This document shows, one piece after another, positions 26,634 through 35,997 of a DNA stretch of 64,000 nucleotides. The notes below the pieces were generated by a model. It was not told the origin of the DNA. It ran no database searches and saw nothing but the letters and a program-made list of their open reading frames with translations. The position numbers were made by a program, and so were the translations under genes. The DNA is from Muribaculum gordoncarteri. GTDB lineage: Bacteria > Bacteroidota > Bacteroidia > Bacteroidales > Muribaculaceae. The stretch is taken from the NCBI RefSeq assembly GCF_004803695.1, contig NZ_CP039393.1, positions 2,542,001 to 2,606,000 of the forward strand, read 5' to 3'. Every line of letters begins with the position of its first letter. Positions within the stretch are counted from its first letter, which is position 1.

Positions 26634-27374
26634 TTATCGTCTGTTCTTATTATATATCTTTCGGTCAAATTTGTAGTAACGAGCCGCACGATGAGCCACG
26701 CCCTGCTGCCTCTCCTCAAGAGGAACGACATAGTCCATCATTGCTATTTTCTTGTGGAAGTTGCGCACATCGATCGCATGGCCGTAGATAAGCTCAAACA
26801 TGGTGCGCAATTGCGATGCGGTGAATTTTCGGGGCAACAGGTCAAAGAGCATCACGGGATTCACCTCGGCCGCATCCCTGATATAGTGCATCGCCTCGGT
26901 GAGAATGAGGTTGTGGTCAAATGCCAGACGCTTGACATCGTTCAACGGCACCCAACCGGCCTTGTGAGCATCAAGTGACTTGTCGATTGCACGGTCGATT
27001 TTCACAAGCGCGAGATAGGAGATGGTAACTATACGCTCTACACGGGCCTGCTGCGCACGCTCGAGCCAATGCACATCCTTGGGATCGCTCGTTCTATTCT
27101 TTGATCCATAGGCACGGAATTGCATCAGCTTGATGTTTTTGACGCCTGTAAGTTCATTCAGCACTCTCAAAGCGGCCCCGTCAAGATCCTCATCCTGATA
27201 GATGAGGCTTCCGGGAAGTTTCATGTCGTGATAGGCGAGCCCGTCTTCTTCGCCGTGACGGTTAACGAGGAGCACATTCAATTGTGTTCCGTCAAATCCT
27301 ATCACAACGCAGTCGACCGATATGTGATTATTGGCTAATGGAGGATAAATTACTTCACCTTGCATAGATTCCAT
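26634..27374 (-). CDS. Nudix-domain transcription regulator of the xylose operon
   Basis: About 246 residues from the ATG at 27374; a GTG at 27389 lies within the -7 box, and an ATG at 27365 is an alternative. Residues ~15-140 are a Nudix fold ('VDCVVIGFDGTQLNVLLVNR'), but the Nudix box is degenerate ('RVLNELTG' where REUxEExG is expected), so hydrolysis is unlikely. The C-terminal ~80 residues ('LLPRKFTASQLRTMFELIYGHAIDVRNFHKKI') form the winged helix of NrtR/AraR-type regulators. Such Nudix regulators sense pentoses or ADP-ribose in Bacteroides; here xylose or xylulose is the best guess. First gene of the operon, so likely autoregulated. Confidence 0.88.
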   Translation of the reverse strand: MESMQGEVIYPPLANNHISVDCVVIGFDGTQLNVLLVNRHGEEDGLAYHDMKLPGSLIYQDEDLDGAALRVLNELTGVKNIKLMQFRAYGSKNRTSDPKDVHWLERAQQARVERIVTISYLALVKIDRAIDKSLDAHKAGWVPLNDVKRLAFDHNLILTEAMHYIRDAAEVNPVMLFDLLPRKFTASQLRTMFELIYGHAIDVRNFHKKIAMMDYVVPLEERQQGVAHRAARYYKFDRKIYNKNRR

Positions 27375-27388
27375 ATATATTTCCGACA

Positions 27389-27396
27389 CAAAAGTA
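27389..27396 (-). promoter_or_regulatory. -7 box of the xyl operon
   Basis: On the minus strand TACTTTTG matches TAnnTTTG. Transcription would begin near 27383, leaving an untranslated leader of only about 9 nt (ATG 27374) or 18 nt (ATG 27365). Confidence 0.6.
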
Positions 27397-27781
27397 GCGA
27401 TATTTTATGAATATGCAACATTCAATTTTATGTTGTAAAACATTGTTTATAGCCCCGGTAGTTATCTTACTTTGTACAATATTACTTTTATGGGTTAATG
27501 TAATAGCTACAATATGTATTTCTGTAGAATCGCGACTACCCTAATTGTAATAAGTACAATAAGGCAAAACTCCGCGAAATAAGGCATAATAGCGAGTTGG
27601 CAAGTAGCGGTTGTAACAGAATCTTATTGTAGATTTGCATCGCCTCGATTCAAGCAGCCCCAGCATCGCGCAGGCTCAAAGTTAAATATTGTTAACCGAA
27701 TTAATGGGTTTATATCGCACTTCATCTCGCCGCGACATCATCTTTTTCACGAGTGTATGCTGTGTATTGTGAAAGGTTTTG
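27397..27781. promoter_or_regulatory. AT-rich divergent region between xyl operon and exopolysaccharide operon; possible operator
   Basis: No gene is seen here. It holds a perfect inverted repeat ATGTTGTAAAACAT at 27430-27443, about 35 bp upstream of the xyl -7 box, and several TTGTA/TACAA pairs between 27470 and 27640. These could be sites for the Nudix regulator, but AT-rich DNA yields such repeats by chance. Confidence 0.35.
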
Positions 27782-27789
27782 TAAATTTG
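27782..27789 (+). promoter_or_regulatory. -7 box of the exopolysaccharide operon
   Basis: TAAATTTG matches TAnnTTTG and lies after the first in-frame start at 27753, so the GTG at 27816 is chosen for the first gene. Confidence 0.6.
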
Positions 27790-27815
27790 CACAAATAATA
27801 GCCAAATCGCTCACA

Positions 27816-29045
27816 GTGACTTACAATATCGACAATCAGGCATTGATAGCGTTGACGCTTTCATGTCTGGCCGCAGCTACCGCAATAGCAATACTTATTA
27901 TATATGCACGACGCATAATACTTGTCGTACGCAATGCGCGACGACAGGCCGACGACACCAATCAGGTTTTCGGGCTTTCACCGGCATCGATCATCGTGTA
28001 TGCCTACGAGAACCCCGACGGAGTGGCCGCACTGCTTCCATCACTGCTGTCGCAGGACTACGACGGCGGCTTTGAGGTGATAGTCGTCAACGACGGCAAC
28101 GACGAGGCCACCGACTCACTGCTGCGCGAACTTGAAGCGACTCACAAGAATCTATATCACACATTCACGCCTCATGACACCCGCAACGTGTCGCGCAAGA
28201 AACTTGCGATAACGCTCGGCATCAAGGCGGCTCACTATGAGTCGATAGTGCTCGTAACGGCCGACAGCCGCATAACATCGCAACGATGGCTCGAAAAGAT
28301 GGCACGTCACTTCAACGACAACGAGAAGGACATTGTGATAGGCTACGCATTTCCCGACCTCGACAACGTGGCCAACACCCCGTCGCGTGGCGAAGTCCAA
28401 GACTGGCTCATCGACATAGTTCACTATCTGGCAGCTGCACTCGACGGACACACCTATCGAGGTGACGGCGACAATCTCGCCTACCGCCGCAGCCTGTTTT
28501 TCAAGAACAAGGGATTCTCGCAGTCGCTCAACCTCAGCTACGGCGACGACGATGTATTCATCCATCAGTGCGCCACTCCGCGCAACGTTGCAGTCGAGCT
28601 GTCGCGCGAAAGCCATGTGAGCACTTCGTTCAACAATCCGCGTGAAGCGATGAAGCACAAGAAACTGCAATACACCTTCACGTCGTCACATGCCGGCAAG
28701 TGGCAGCACCGCCTCTACGGATTCTGCCTTGCACTGCTGTGGGTGTGGCTGCTGCTCACCGTGGCATCGATTGCAATCGCCCCGCGCAACCTCATGGTGA
28801 TAGGCGCCAACATCGTAGTGGCACTTCTGCTCTGGGTTCCGCTCATAGCCTCGTGGAACAGTGCGTCACGCGCACTCGGAGGCCATCGGTTCTTCTTCTC
28901 CGTGCCTCTGGCTCTGCTGTGGCGTCCGATACGCAACATCATCTATTATATAAAGAGTCACCGCGCCCACAGCGGACAGTATGCCTGGCAGACTCTCGGG
29001 CCTTCGGCCAACTGGTCGAAACTGACCGACGACACGGCAAAATAA
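27816..29045 (+). CDS. Membrane glycosyltransferase, family 2
   Basis: About 409 residues from the GTG at 27816. An N-terminal membrane helix ('ALIALTLSCLAAATAIAILIIYA') is followed by a GT-A domain: 'PASIIVYAYENPDGVAALLPSLLSQDYDGGFEVIVVNDGNDEAT' with the metal region 'VLVTADSRI' and 'SYGDDDVFIHQ' (acceptor-side D-D-D). Two or three C-terminal helices follow ('FCLALLWVWLLLTVASIAI', 'VVALLLWVPLIA'). It transfers a sugar onto a lipid-linked acceptor at the inner membrane. First gene of the operon; no separate initiating phosphoglycosyl transferase is visible in the window. Confidence 0.82.
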   Translation: MTYNIDNQALIALTLSCLAAATAIAILIIYARRIILVVRNARRQADDTNQVFGLSPASIIVYAYENPDGVAALLPSLLSQDYDGGFEVIVVNDGNDEATDSLLRELEATHKNLYHTFTPHDTRNVSRKKLAITLGIKAAHYESIVLVTADSRITSQRWLEKMARHFNDNEKDIVIGYAFPDLDNVANTPSRGEVQDWLIDIVHYLAAALDGHTYRGDGDNLAYRRSLFFKNKGFSQSLNLSYGDDDVFIHQCATPRNVAVELSRESHVSTSFNNPREAMKHKKLQYTFTSSHAGKWQHRLYGFCLALLWVWLLLTVASIAIAPRNLMVIGANIVVALLLWVPLIASWNSASRALGGHRFFFSVPLALLWRPIRNIIYYIKSHRAHSGQYAWQTLGPSANWSKLTDDTAK

Positions 29046-29122
29046 ACGCGCTCCGGGTTACGTTATCACAATAAGGCGACGACATGTCACGCCTTATCGA
29101 CCAATCATCACTCTTCATCGAT

Positions 29123-29929
29123 ATGAGAACAATTCTACACATAATTATATTGTCGGCGGCTTTGATGCTTGCGTCATGTAGCGCTCCCAAATCGTCGCTG
29201 ACCTACTTCGAGGACCTCAGCGGCACGCAATCGGGCACTCTGCCATCGACCGATTACGAGATAAAGCTCCGTCCCGACGACGAACTGCTCATAACCGTGA
29301 CATCGCTCGTACCCGAAGCAACTGCCGAATACAACCTCCCGCTCTCCAATCCGGCCACGCAAAGCAGCATAATGACCCCGTCGCAGGGAAAGCAGCAGAC
29401 CTATATTGTCGACAAAAGCGGCGACATAAAATTTCCCGGCATAGGCATGATTCATGTCGACGGCATGACAACATCGCAACTTGCGTCGCTGCTCGCAAAG
29501 AAAATCAGCGCCGAGGTCGAGGACCCCTACGTGAAAGTGGTGCTCGTCAACTTCCGCATCAATGTGATGGGCGAGGTCAACCGCCCCGGATCAATAGAAG
29601 TGAACCGCGAGCGTTACTCAATACTCGATGCACTCGCCGATGCCGGCGACCTGACACAATACGGCGAACGTGACAACATACTGCTCGTGCGCGAGGAGAA
29701 CAACGGAACAAAGACATTCCACCACCTCAACCTCAACGACTCGGAACTCTTGTCGTCGCCTTACTTCTATCTGCAACAGAACGATGTAGTGTGCGTGAAT
29801 CCCAACAAGATTCGCAAGGACAATTCAAAGTACAACCAAAACAACGCCTTCAAGCTATCGGTCGTATCGGCCGTCACCGGAGCATGCTCGGTGATTGCGT
29901 CACTGATAATCGCCCTTGTAATACGCTAA
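29123..29929 (+). CDS. Polysaccharide export lipoprotein, Wza-like
   Basis: About 268 residues from the ATG at 29123. The signal peptide ends in the lipobox 'LMLASC' and an N-terminal motif 'LTYFEDL' follows. The polysaccharide-export (poly_export) domain is 'IKLRPDDELLITVTSLVPEATAEYNLP' and then 'YIVDKSGDIKFPGIGMIHVDGMTTSQLASLLAKKI'; an SLBB-type domain is 'VNVMGEVNRPGSIEVNRERYSILDALADAGDLTQYG' in spirit. The C-terminal helix 'VSAVTGACSVIASLIIALVIR' could cross the outer membrane, as in Wza. It forms the export channel with the Wzc-like kinase 19 nt downstream. Confidence 0.9.
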   Translation: MRTILHIIILSAALMLASCSAPKSSLTYFEDLSGTQSGTLPSTDYEIKLRPDDELLITVTSLVPEATAEYNLPLSNPATQSSIMTPSQGKQQTYIVDKSGDIKFPGIGMIHVDGMTTSQLASLLAKKISAEVEDPYVKVVLVNFRINVMGEVNRPGSIEVNRERYSILDALADAGDLTQYGERDNILLVREENNGTKTFHHLNLNDSELLSSPYFYLQQNDVVCVNPNKIRKDNSKYNQNNAFKLSVVSAVTGACSVIASLIIALVIR

Positions 29930-29948
29930 AACCAAACGCCACCTGACC

Positions 29949-32258
29949 ATGAAACCTAACGACCCGGCATATAAAAAACGTGACAACCGCATCGAGATAG
30001 CCGACCTCATAAGCCTCTATCGCTCCAAGTGGCCGGCATTTCTCATCTCCATCGCGGCATGCCTTGCCGTGGCCGCTCTCTACATTTACATCAAGGCGCC
30101 CGTATATGAAATCCAGGCCAACATACTCATCACCGACGACGACAAGACATCGGACTTCATGCGCTCCATCAGCATGGCCGACATGTTTGTCAACAACACA
30201 TCGGTCGACGAGGAGATGTCGATACTGAACTCCCACTCGCTTTTCCGCAACGTGACCGAAGAGCTCGGATGCAACATAACCTATACGGTAAAGGAGAACC
30301 TGATCAAGCGGACAAAGAAGTATTCGGGCACACCGGTGAAGCTCACTCCTCCCGCCGGAATAGCCGACACGCTGCGCCGCTCGCTGAAGTTCAAGCTGAA
30401 AGCCGACAAGGAGGGAGTTGTGAGCGTGACCGTACGCAACAACCGCGACAAAATCGTGGGCGAGGTCAAGGAGAAGCGGTTTCCGGTAACCGTGACTACA
30501 CCCTACGGCGACTTCATCCTGTCGACAACCGACACCTATGAAAAGGGACGGAGCCTGTCGATGCAGATAGGGTTCTGTGGATACGACCTCGCGGCTGAAC
30601 TGCTGCAGAAAGAGGTGATGTGCTACATCCCCAACAAGAAGGCCGATGTGATAACCGTTGCGCTCAACAGCACCGACATCAACTATGCCAAGAGCGTGGT
30701 CAACGCAGTAATCCAACAATATAACGCACGCGGCATCGAGGAGAACCAACGGAAAGCTCAGCAGACAGCCGACTTCATCGACAAGAGGCTCGTCGACATT
30801 TCAAAGGAGCTGAACGATGCCGAAAGCGACATCGAGCAATACAAGCAGTCGCATGACATTGTGGATGTGGAGGTAGAAACCAAATATCTCCTGACCCGGA
30901 AAGGCACGCTCGAAGAGAGCCTCATTGCCGCCGAAACCGAAGTAGGCGTGCTCGAGCTTACGCGTGACTTCATTGCCGATCCAGCCAACCGCTTCAACCT
31001 GATTCCTACACCGCTCGGTGCCGAAGCCGCCGCCGAGGCAATAGAAGCCTACAACTCACTGATTCTTGAACGCATACGGCTTGAAAAGAGCGCGAAGCCG
31101 GGCAACAAGGTGCTCACGGCCCTCAACGAGCAGATCGACGCCATGCGCACCAACGTGGCCACGACGCTGGAGCGCTCGATAGCGTCGGCGCGCGTTACGC
31201 TGAATGAACTTCGCGGCAAGAGCGGGGATTCGCAGTCGCGCCTCGGCGACATCCCGGCGAGGGAGCGTGAGTTTGTCAACATCAAGCGTCGACAGGCCGT
31301 GAAGGAGAACCTCTACCTGTTTCTGCTGAAGGAGCGTGAGGAGTCGGCCCTGCGCATAGCCAACGCCGTGCCCAAGGGAATGATAATCGACAAGGCCTAC
31401 GCGCTCTCCGACCAAGTGAACATGACGCCGGCCAAAGTGCTCATCCTTGCGTTTCTGCTCGGACTGTTCATCGTGCCGCTGTGGCTCTACTTCCGCTCGC
31501 TGATACGCAACAAGTTCTCCGACATGCGCGAGTTGCAACGGCTCACCACGATACCCATACTCGGCGAAGTGTCGCTCGACCGCAGCGGCGACAAGCTTGT
31601 CACCGCCGGCAACTCATCGTCGTCGACCGCCGAGCTGTTCCGCCTGCTTAGAAGCAACCTGCAATTCATAACCGGAGGTATCAACGCCAAAGTGCTGCTC
31701 GTGACATCGTCGACAGCCGGCGAAGGGAAATCGTTTGTCGCCATCAACATGGCCGCATCGCTCACCATTTCGGGCAAGCGCGTGGTGCTTGTGGGAATGG
31801 ACATACGCAATCCGCAGCTCACCAACTATCTCGGAGTGGCATCGGAAACCGGACTCACCACCTATCTTTCGTCGTCGCAATACACAATCGACGACATAAC
31901 GGTACACCACCCCGAAGTAAAGGGACTCGACATAATAACCTCAGGCCCGGTACCGCCCAACCCGTCGGAGCTGCTCATGTCGACGCGCGTCGACAACCTG
32001 TTCAGCGAACTGCGCTCACGCTACGACTACATCATCATCGACAGCGCACCGGTAGGCATGGTAAGCGACACCTATTCGCTCGCCCGCGTAAGTGACGCTA
32101 CAATCTATGTGTGCCGTGCCAACCACACGACATTCAGCGACATCGAATTTGTCAACCGACTTTATGCCGAAAAACGCCTTCCCCACATTGCGCTTGTGCT
32201 CAACGGCACCCATGTGCGCAAAGGCTACGGCTACGGTTACGGCTATGGCAAGGCATAA
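29949..32258 (+). CDS. Polysaccharide co-polymerase / BY-family tyrosine kinase, Wzc-like
   Basis: A 769-residue inner-membrane protein. Residues ~25-50 form the first membrane helix, the Wzz domain starts there, a long coiled-coil region runs ~250-450 in the periplasm, and the second helix is 'VLILAFLLGLFIVPLWLYF' near 500. The cytoplasmic kinase follows: Walker A 'STAGEGKSFVAINMA' near residue 590, Walker A' 'VLVGMDIRNPQL' and Walker B 'YIIIDSAPVG'. The C-terminus ends in a tyrosine cluster (four Gly-Tyr repeats), the autophosphorylation tail. It controls chain length and export of the polysaccharide. Confidence 0.94.
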   Translation: MKPNDPAYKKRDNRIEIADLISLYRSKWPAFLISIAACLAVAALYIYIKAPVYEIQANILITDDDKTSDFMRSISMADMFVNNTSVDEEMSILNSHSLFRNVTEELGCNITYTVKENLIKRTKKYSGTPVKLTPPAGIADTLRRSLKFKLKADKEGVVSVTVRNNRDKIVGEVKEKRFPVTVTTPYGDFILSTTDTYEKGRSLSMQIGFCGYDLAAELLQKEVMCYIPNKKADVITVALNSTDINYAKSVVNAVIQQYNARGIEENQRKAQQTADFIDKRLVDISKELNDAESDIEQYKQSHDIVDVEVETKYLLTRKGTLEESLIAAETEVGVLELTRDFIADPANRFNLIPTPLGAEAAAEAIEAYNSLILERIRLEKSAKPGNKVLTALNEQIDAMRTNVATTLERSIASARVTLNELRGKSGDSQSRLGDIPAREREFVNIKRRQAVKENLYLFLLKEREESALRIANAVPKGMIIDKAYALSDQVNMTPAKVLILAFLLGLFIVPLWLYFRSLIRNKFSDMRELQRLTTIPILGEVSLDRSGDKLVTAGNSSSSTAELFRLLRSNLQFITGGINAKVLLVTSSTAGEGKSFVAINMAASLTISGKRVVLVGMDIRNPQLTNYLGVASETGLTTYLSSSQYTIDDITVHHPEVKGLDIITSGPVPPNPSELLMSTRVDNLFSELRSRYDYIIIDSAPVGMVSDTYSLARVSDATIYVCRANHTTFSDIEFVNRLYAEKRLPHIALVLNGTHVRKGYGYGYGYGKA

Positions 32259-32279
32259 TTCCTCTCAACGACAACCGAC

Positions 32280-33812
32280 ATGACACGCAACAGCTACAAC
32301 AACCGGCGCATAGCACGCAACTCCATGTTGCTGTACTGCCGGTCGGTGGTCACGCTTGTCATCTCGCTCTACACCTCGCGCATAGTTCTGGAAGCTCTCG
32401 GATTTGAGGACTTCGGCGTGTATGCCCTGGTGGGGAGCACCGTCACGATGTTCAGCCTCTTCAGCACTTCGTTCATCTCGTCGACCCAGCGCTTCTTCAA
32501 CATCGCCATGGAACGTAACGGCATCGACGAACTGTCGAGAATCTTCACCGCATCGGTCAAGCTGCACCGGTTGCTCGCAGCCGGCATCCTCATCCTCTTT
32601 GAAACACTGGGACTGTGGATTGTCAACACCAAACTGAACTTCCCGCCCGAGGACATGCCGGCAGTGCATGTAGTCTATCAGCTATCGGTCGTGTCATTTC
32701 TTTTCAATGTGCTGAGCGTCCCCTATAATGCCGTCATCACCGCCAAGGAGCGCATGGGCCTCTTTGCAGCCGTCAACATAGCCGAGTCGGTAGTCAAGTT
32801 GGGGATAGCCGTCGCGCTCATGCACACATCGAGCAACCGGCTTATATTTTACGCCGCGATGCTGACTACGCTGAGCGTGGCGGTGAGAATTTTCTACGGC
32901 ATCTATTGCCGATGCCACTTCAGCGAATGTCGCATGGTCAAGATAACCGACAAGCGCATATACCGCGAAATACTCGGAATATCGGGCTGGAATTTCCTCG
33001 GCTCAAGCAGTTCGATAATCACAATCGAGAGCATAGGCATCGTCCTCAACCTATTTTTCAACGTGCTCATGAACGCCGCCAAGGGGTTGGCGTCACAGAT
33101 TGAGAATGTCGTGAGGTCGCTTGTTGAAAATCTGATGATGTCGATAAGGCCGCAGCTCACCCGGTCCTACGCTTCGGGCGATACAGCATTCTTCAATTCG
33201 CTCGTAAGCCGTGGCACACGTTTTGGCACCTATCTCACGCTTCTGCTGTGTCTGCCGCTGCTGTTCCGCACCTATACGCTGCTGTCGCTGTGGCTGAAAT
33301 CGGTGCCGTCGTACACGGTGCCTTTTGTGCGCATCATAATGATCTACATCCTCATCATGCCCGCCTCGTCGGTACTCGACACCGTAACGCTTGCATCGGG
33401 GAGGATAAAGAGCAGCCAGATTACGCTGTCACTGTTGCAGCTCTCCAATCTGCCGCTCATGTGCCTCGCGCTATACGCAGGGCTGCCCCCCTATTGTGTC
33501 TACCTGCCGTTTATAGTAACAGGATACATATCCCTGTATATCAGGTTGAAATATGCCATAGCCAACTCCACAATAACGATGAAATCGTATATGACTGACA
33601 CATTCGCGCCCATCGTCTACGTGACATTGTTCACATTGCCGTTGCCGATTGCGCTGCAGCTGTGGATATTTGACGCCGACACGATTGCCAACACATTTAT
33701 AATGTGCGTCATCTTGACTCTGTCGTTATCGGCGTCGGTCTATGCATTCGGCATAACGAGAGAGGAACGTAACGTGATATTGAACCATATACGCAAACAA
33801 CAGCGGCCATGA
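32280..33812 (+). CDS. Polysaccharide flippase, Wzx-like
   Basis: A 510-residue inner-membrane protein with about twelve to fourteen hydrophobic segments of the MATE/MVF flippase superfamily. The N-terminus 'NSMLLYCRSVVTLVISLYTSRIVLEALGFEDFGVYALVGS' is the typical Wzx start ('LG..DFG.Y'). It translocates the lipid-linked repeat unit from the cytoplasmic to the periplasmic face. It starts 21 nt after the kinase and overlaps the next gene by 4 nt (ATGA). Confidence 0.9.
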   Translation: MTRNSYNNRRIARNSMLLYCRSVVTLVISLYTSRIVLEALGFEDFGVYALVGSTVTMFSLFSTSFISSTQRFFNIAMERNGIDELSRIFTASVKLHRLLAAGILILFETLGLWIVNTKLNFPPEDMPAVHVVYQLSVVSFLFNVLSVPYNAVITAKERMGLFAAVNIAESVVKLGIAVALMHTSSNRLIFYAAMLTTLSVAVRIFYGIYCRCHFSECRMVKITDKRIYREILGISGWNFLGSSSSIITIESIGIVLNLFFNVLMNAAKGLASQIENVVRSLVENLMMSIRPQLTRSYASGDTAFFNSLVSRGTRFGTYLTLLLCLPLLFRTYTLLSLWLKSVPSYTVPFVRIIMIYILIMPASSVLDTVTLASGRIKSSQITLSLLQLSNLPLMCLALYAGLPPYCVYLPFIVTGYISLYIRLKYAIANSTITMKSYMTDTFAPIVYVTLFTLPLPIALQLWIFDADTIANTFIMCVILTLSLSASVYAFGITREERNVILNHIRKQQRP

Positions 33813-34753
33813 ACAAGACAATTAAGATAGCGATAAAACGACACATAGTCACGCCGGCGGTAAATCTGTTCTACCGCGGCCTGTTTGCCATGCGTCGGCC
33901 ATGCGTAAACAGCGATGCGCGTTACATGTTTGCGATATGTGCCATATTCCGCAATGAAGTGCGTTACATGCGCGAATGGATTGAATATCACTTGCTGATA
34001 GGGGTCGACCACATATTCCTCTACAACAACTTCTCGACCGACGATTTCATGTCGATACTCCAACCCTATATTGAAAAAGGAGTAGTAACGCTCACCGAAT
34101 GGCCCCGTGAACACGGACAGATGGAGTGTTACATGCACTGCTCGGCCAATTTCGGCAAGTCGTGCCGATGGATTGCCTTCATCGACCTTGACGAGTACAT
34201 CTGCCCCCATGAGGCAACCGACATAAAAGAGTGGATCAAGCGTTACGAAAAGTATCCCGGAGTGATATTGTACTGGCTGATGTTCGGAACTGCGGGGCGA
34301 CTGCATCCCGACTCCGAGAAGACGCTTATAGAGCAGTACACCACATCATGGCAGGAGTTGCGCAACACCGGAAAACCGATATGGAACACGGCGTTTCCTC
34401 TCGAGGAGCTCTTTGTGCACTACCTCTACGGCTCCGTATCGATTTTCGGAATCAAATTCAAGGTGCCGATGGTAAATGAGTCGGGAAGCTTTGTCGTGTA
34501 CCCTGACCATCATCCACTGCCGCGACACAACACTATACGCATCAACCACTATTGGAGCAAAAGCATCGAAGAGTACCACGACAAGATGGCACGCGGCTCG
34601 GCCTTTTCGGCCAAAAAAAATGAGATACGCCGCAAAGTGGATTTCTTCCTGTGGCATGAGCACCATGTGGTGAGGGACGACCGCGTCATCTTCAGGTTTC
34701 TGACCCAACTAAAGATGCGGCTTAATGGTTTAGACTTCAATTTACCGAAATGA
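33809..34753 (+). CDS. Glycosyltransferase family 92-like protein
   Basis: A 314-residue protein with the GT92 layout: 'YMFAICAIFRNEVRYMREWIEYHLLIGVDHIFLYNNFSTDD' (nucleotide-sugar fold), then 'WIAFIDLDEYICP' with the DxD metal site, and a His-rich C-terminal segment 'NHYWSKSIEEYHDKMARG'. No membrane helix is apparent, so the protein should be cytoplasmic or peripheral. The family adds galactose or other hexoses in eukaryotes; bacterial members occur in surface-polysaccharide loci. It overlaps both neighbours by 4 nt. Confidence 0.82.
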   Translation: MNKTIKIAIKRHIVTPAVNLFYRGLFAMRRPCVNSDARYMFAICAIFRNEVRYMREWIEYHLLIGVDHIFLYNNFSTDDFMSILQPYIEKGVVTLTEWPREHGQMECYMHCSANFGKSCRWIAFIDLDEYICPHEATDIKEWIKRYEKYPGVILYWLMFGTAGRLHPDSEKTLIEQYTTSWQELRNTGKPIWNTAFPLEELFVHYLYGSVSIFGIKFKVPMVNESGSFVVYPDHHPLPRHNTIRINHYWSKSIEEYHDKMARGSAFSAKKNEIRRKVDFFLWHEHHVVRDDRVIFRFLTQLKMRLNGLDFNLPK

Positions 34754-35997
34754 GAGTGCTGTGGTTTTCAACAAACCCGTCGCTCTATGACGACGGATAC
34801 CGGCCATTTAACAACGGCGGCGGATGGATAGGTGCGCTTGAGCGCATCGTGCGTGACATTCCCGGCATTGAACTGGCCGTGGCATTTGAGCATCCCGTCG
34901 ACAACCAAAAGCGAGTACGCGACCGCGTCACCTACTATCCCATCCGTATCGACTCGCTCATCTACCGCCTCCGCAACAAAATCGAGTTCTCGCACCAAGA
35001 GCGTTACCTGATGCCGTGCTGCATGGAGATAGTCAACGACTTCAAGCCCGACATAATAGAGTGCTTCGGCAGCGAATGGTGCTTCGGTCTTATCGCCGCA
35101 CTCACCGATGTGCCGGTGGTGACGCATCTGCAGGGGCTCATGGCACCATGTCACAACACGCTCTATCCGCCGCGTTACAACAGTTACACCGAAGCGGCAT
35201 GGCAGCTGTCGCGACTGCGCCCCCACAAGGCACTGCGTGCGTTGCTCGAACCGCGCAAGAGCCGTCAACGCGTCGAACGCGAGCGCAGGGTGATGCTTGC
35301 ATGTCACAACTTCATGGGACGCACCGAGTGGGACAAAAGCGTGACATCGCTCCTCTCGCCCGGCTCGCGTTACTTCACCTGCAACGAGGCGTTACGCCCG
35401 TGCTTCCTCGACATGACGCGGCAATGGAGCCTCCACAACGGCCGCGACACACTGCGCCTATGCACCACCGTACACGGCAGCCTGTGGAAGGGGCTCGACA
35501 TAATATTGAAGACCGCGCGTTGCCTCCATGACACCGCCGGCCGTAAGGTCGAATGGCACATAATAGGCTCTCCCGCCTGCAGTGACTATGTGGAGTGGAT
35601 GGAGAAGGACACATTTGCACGACATAACGTGCGCTTTCTCGGCGTGCTCGACGCCGACACAATAAAGGAGGAGCTGCTCGACTGCGACCTCTACATCCAG
35701 CCCTCCTACATCGACAACAGTCCTAACTCGCTGTGTGAGGCAATGGCGCTCGGAGTTCCGTGCATAGCCTCGGCAACGGGGGGCATACCCTCGATCATCA
35801 CCCACGGAGTCAACGGCCTGCTCACTCAGGTCAACGACCCCTACGCACTTGCGTCAGCGATATTGCGGCTTAGCGGTGACCCCGACATGATGTCACGCCT
35901 CTCATCGGCGGCACTGTCGACATCGCGCAAGCGTCACGCTCCCGAAACAATCGCAAAGCAACTCATCGAAGCCTATCAATCAATAATGTCACGGTAA
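34750..35997 (+). CDS. Glycosyltransferase family 4 protein
   Basis: A 415-residue GT-B enzyme with an N-terminal segment containing 'NNGGGWIGALERIV' (acceptor-side Gly-rich loop) and a C-terminal nucleotide-sugar half: 'YIQPSYIDNSPNSLCEAMALGVPCIASATGGIPSIITHGVNGLL' with the E-x7-E motif. The long insertion around residues 180-210 is basic and may bind membrane lipids. It adds one sugar of the repeat unit; the sugar cannot be named. It starts at ATGA with GT92 and ends at TAATG with the polymerase. Confidence 0.9.
   Translation: MRVLWFSTNPSLYDDGYRPFNNGGGWIGALERIVRDIPGIELAVAFEHPVDNQKRVRDRVTYYPIRIDSLIYRLRNKIEFSHQERYLMPCCMEIVNDFKPDIIECFGSEWCFGLIAALTDVPVVTHLQGLMAPCHNTLYPPRYNSYTEAAWQLSRLRPHKALRALLEPRKSRQRVERERRVMLACHNFMGRTEWDKSVTSLLSPGSRYFTCNEALRPCFLDMTRQWSLHNGRDTLRLCTTVHGSLWKGLDIILKTARCLHDTAGRKVEWHIIGSPACSDYVEWMEKDTFARHNVRFLGVLDADTIKEELLDCDLYIQPSYIDNSPNSLCEAMALGVPCIASATGGIPSIITHGVNGLLTQVNDPYALASAILRLSGDPDMMSRLSSAALSTSRKRHAPETIAKQLIEAYQSIMSR

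Noticed and set aside
27421-27660. Many short TTGTA/TACAA repeats as a CRISPR-like or operator array
   Set aside because: They are unevenly spaced and short, and the region is AT-rich; only one perfect inverted repeat was kept at low confidence.
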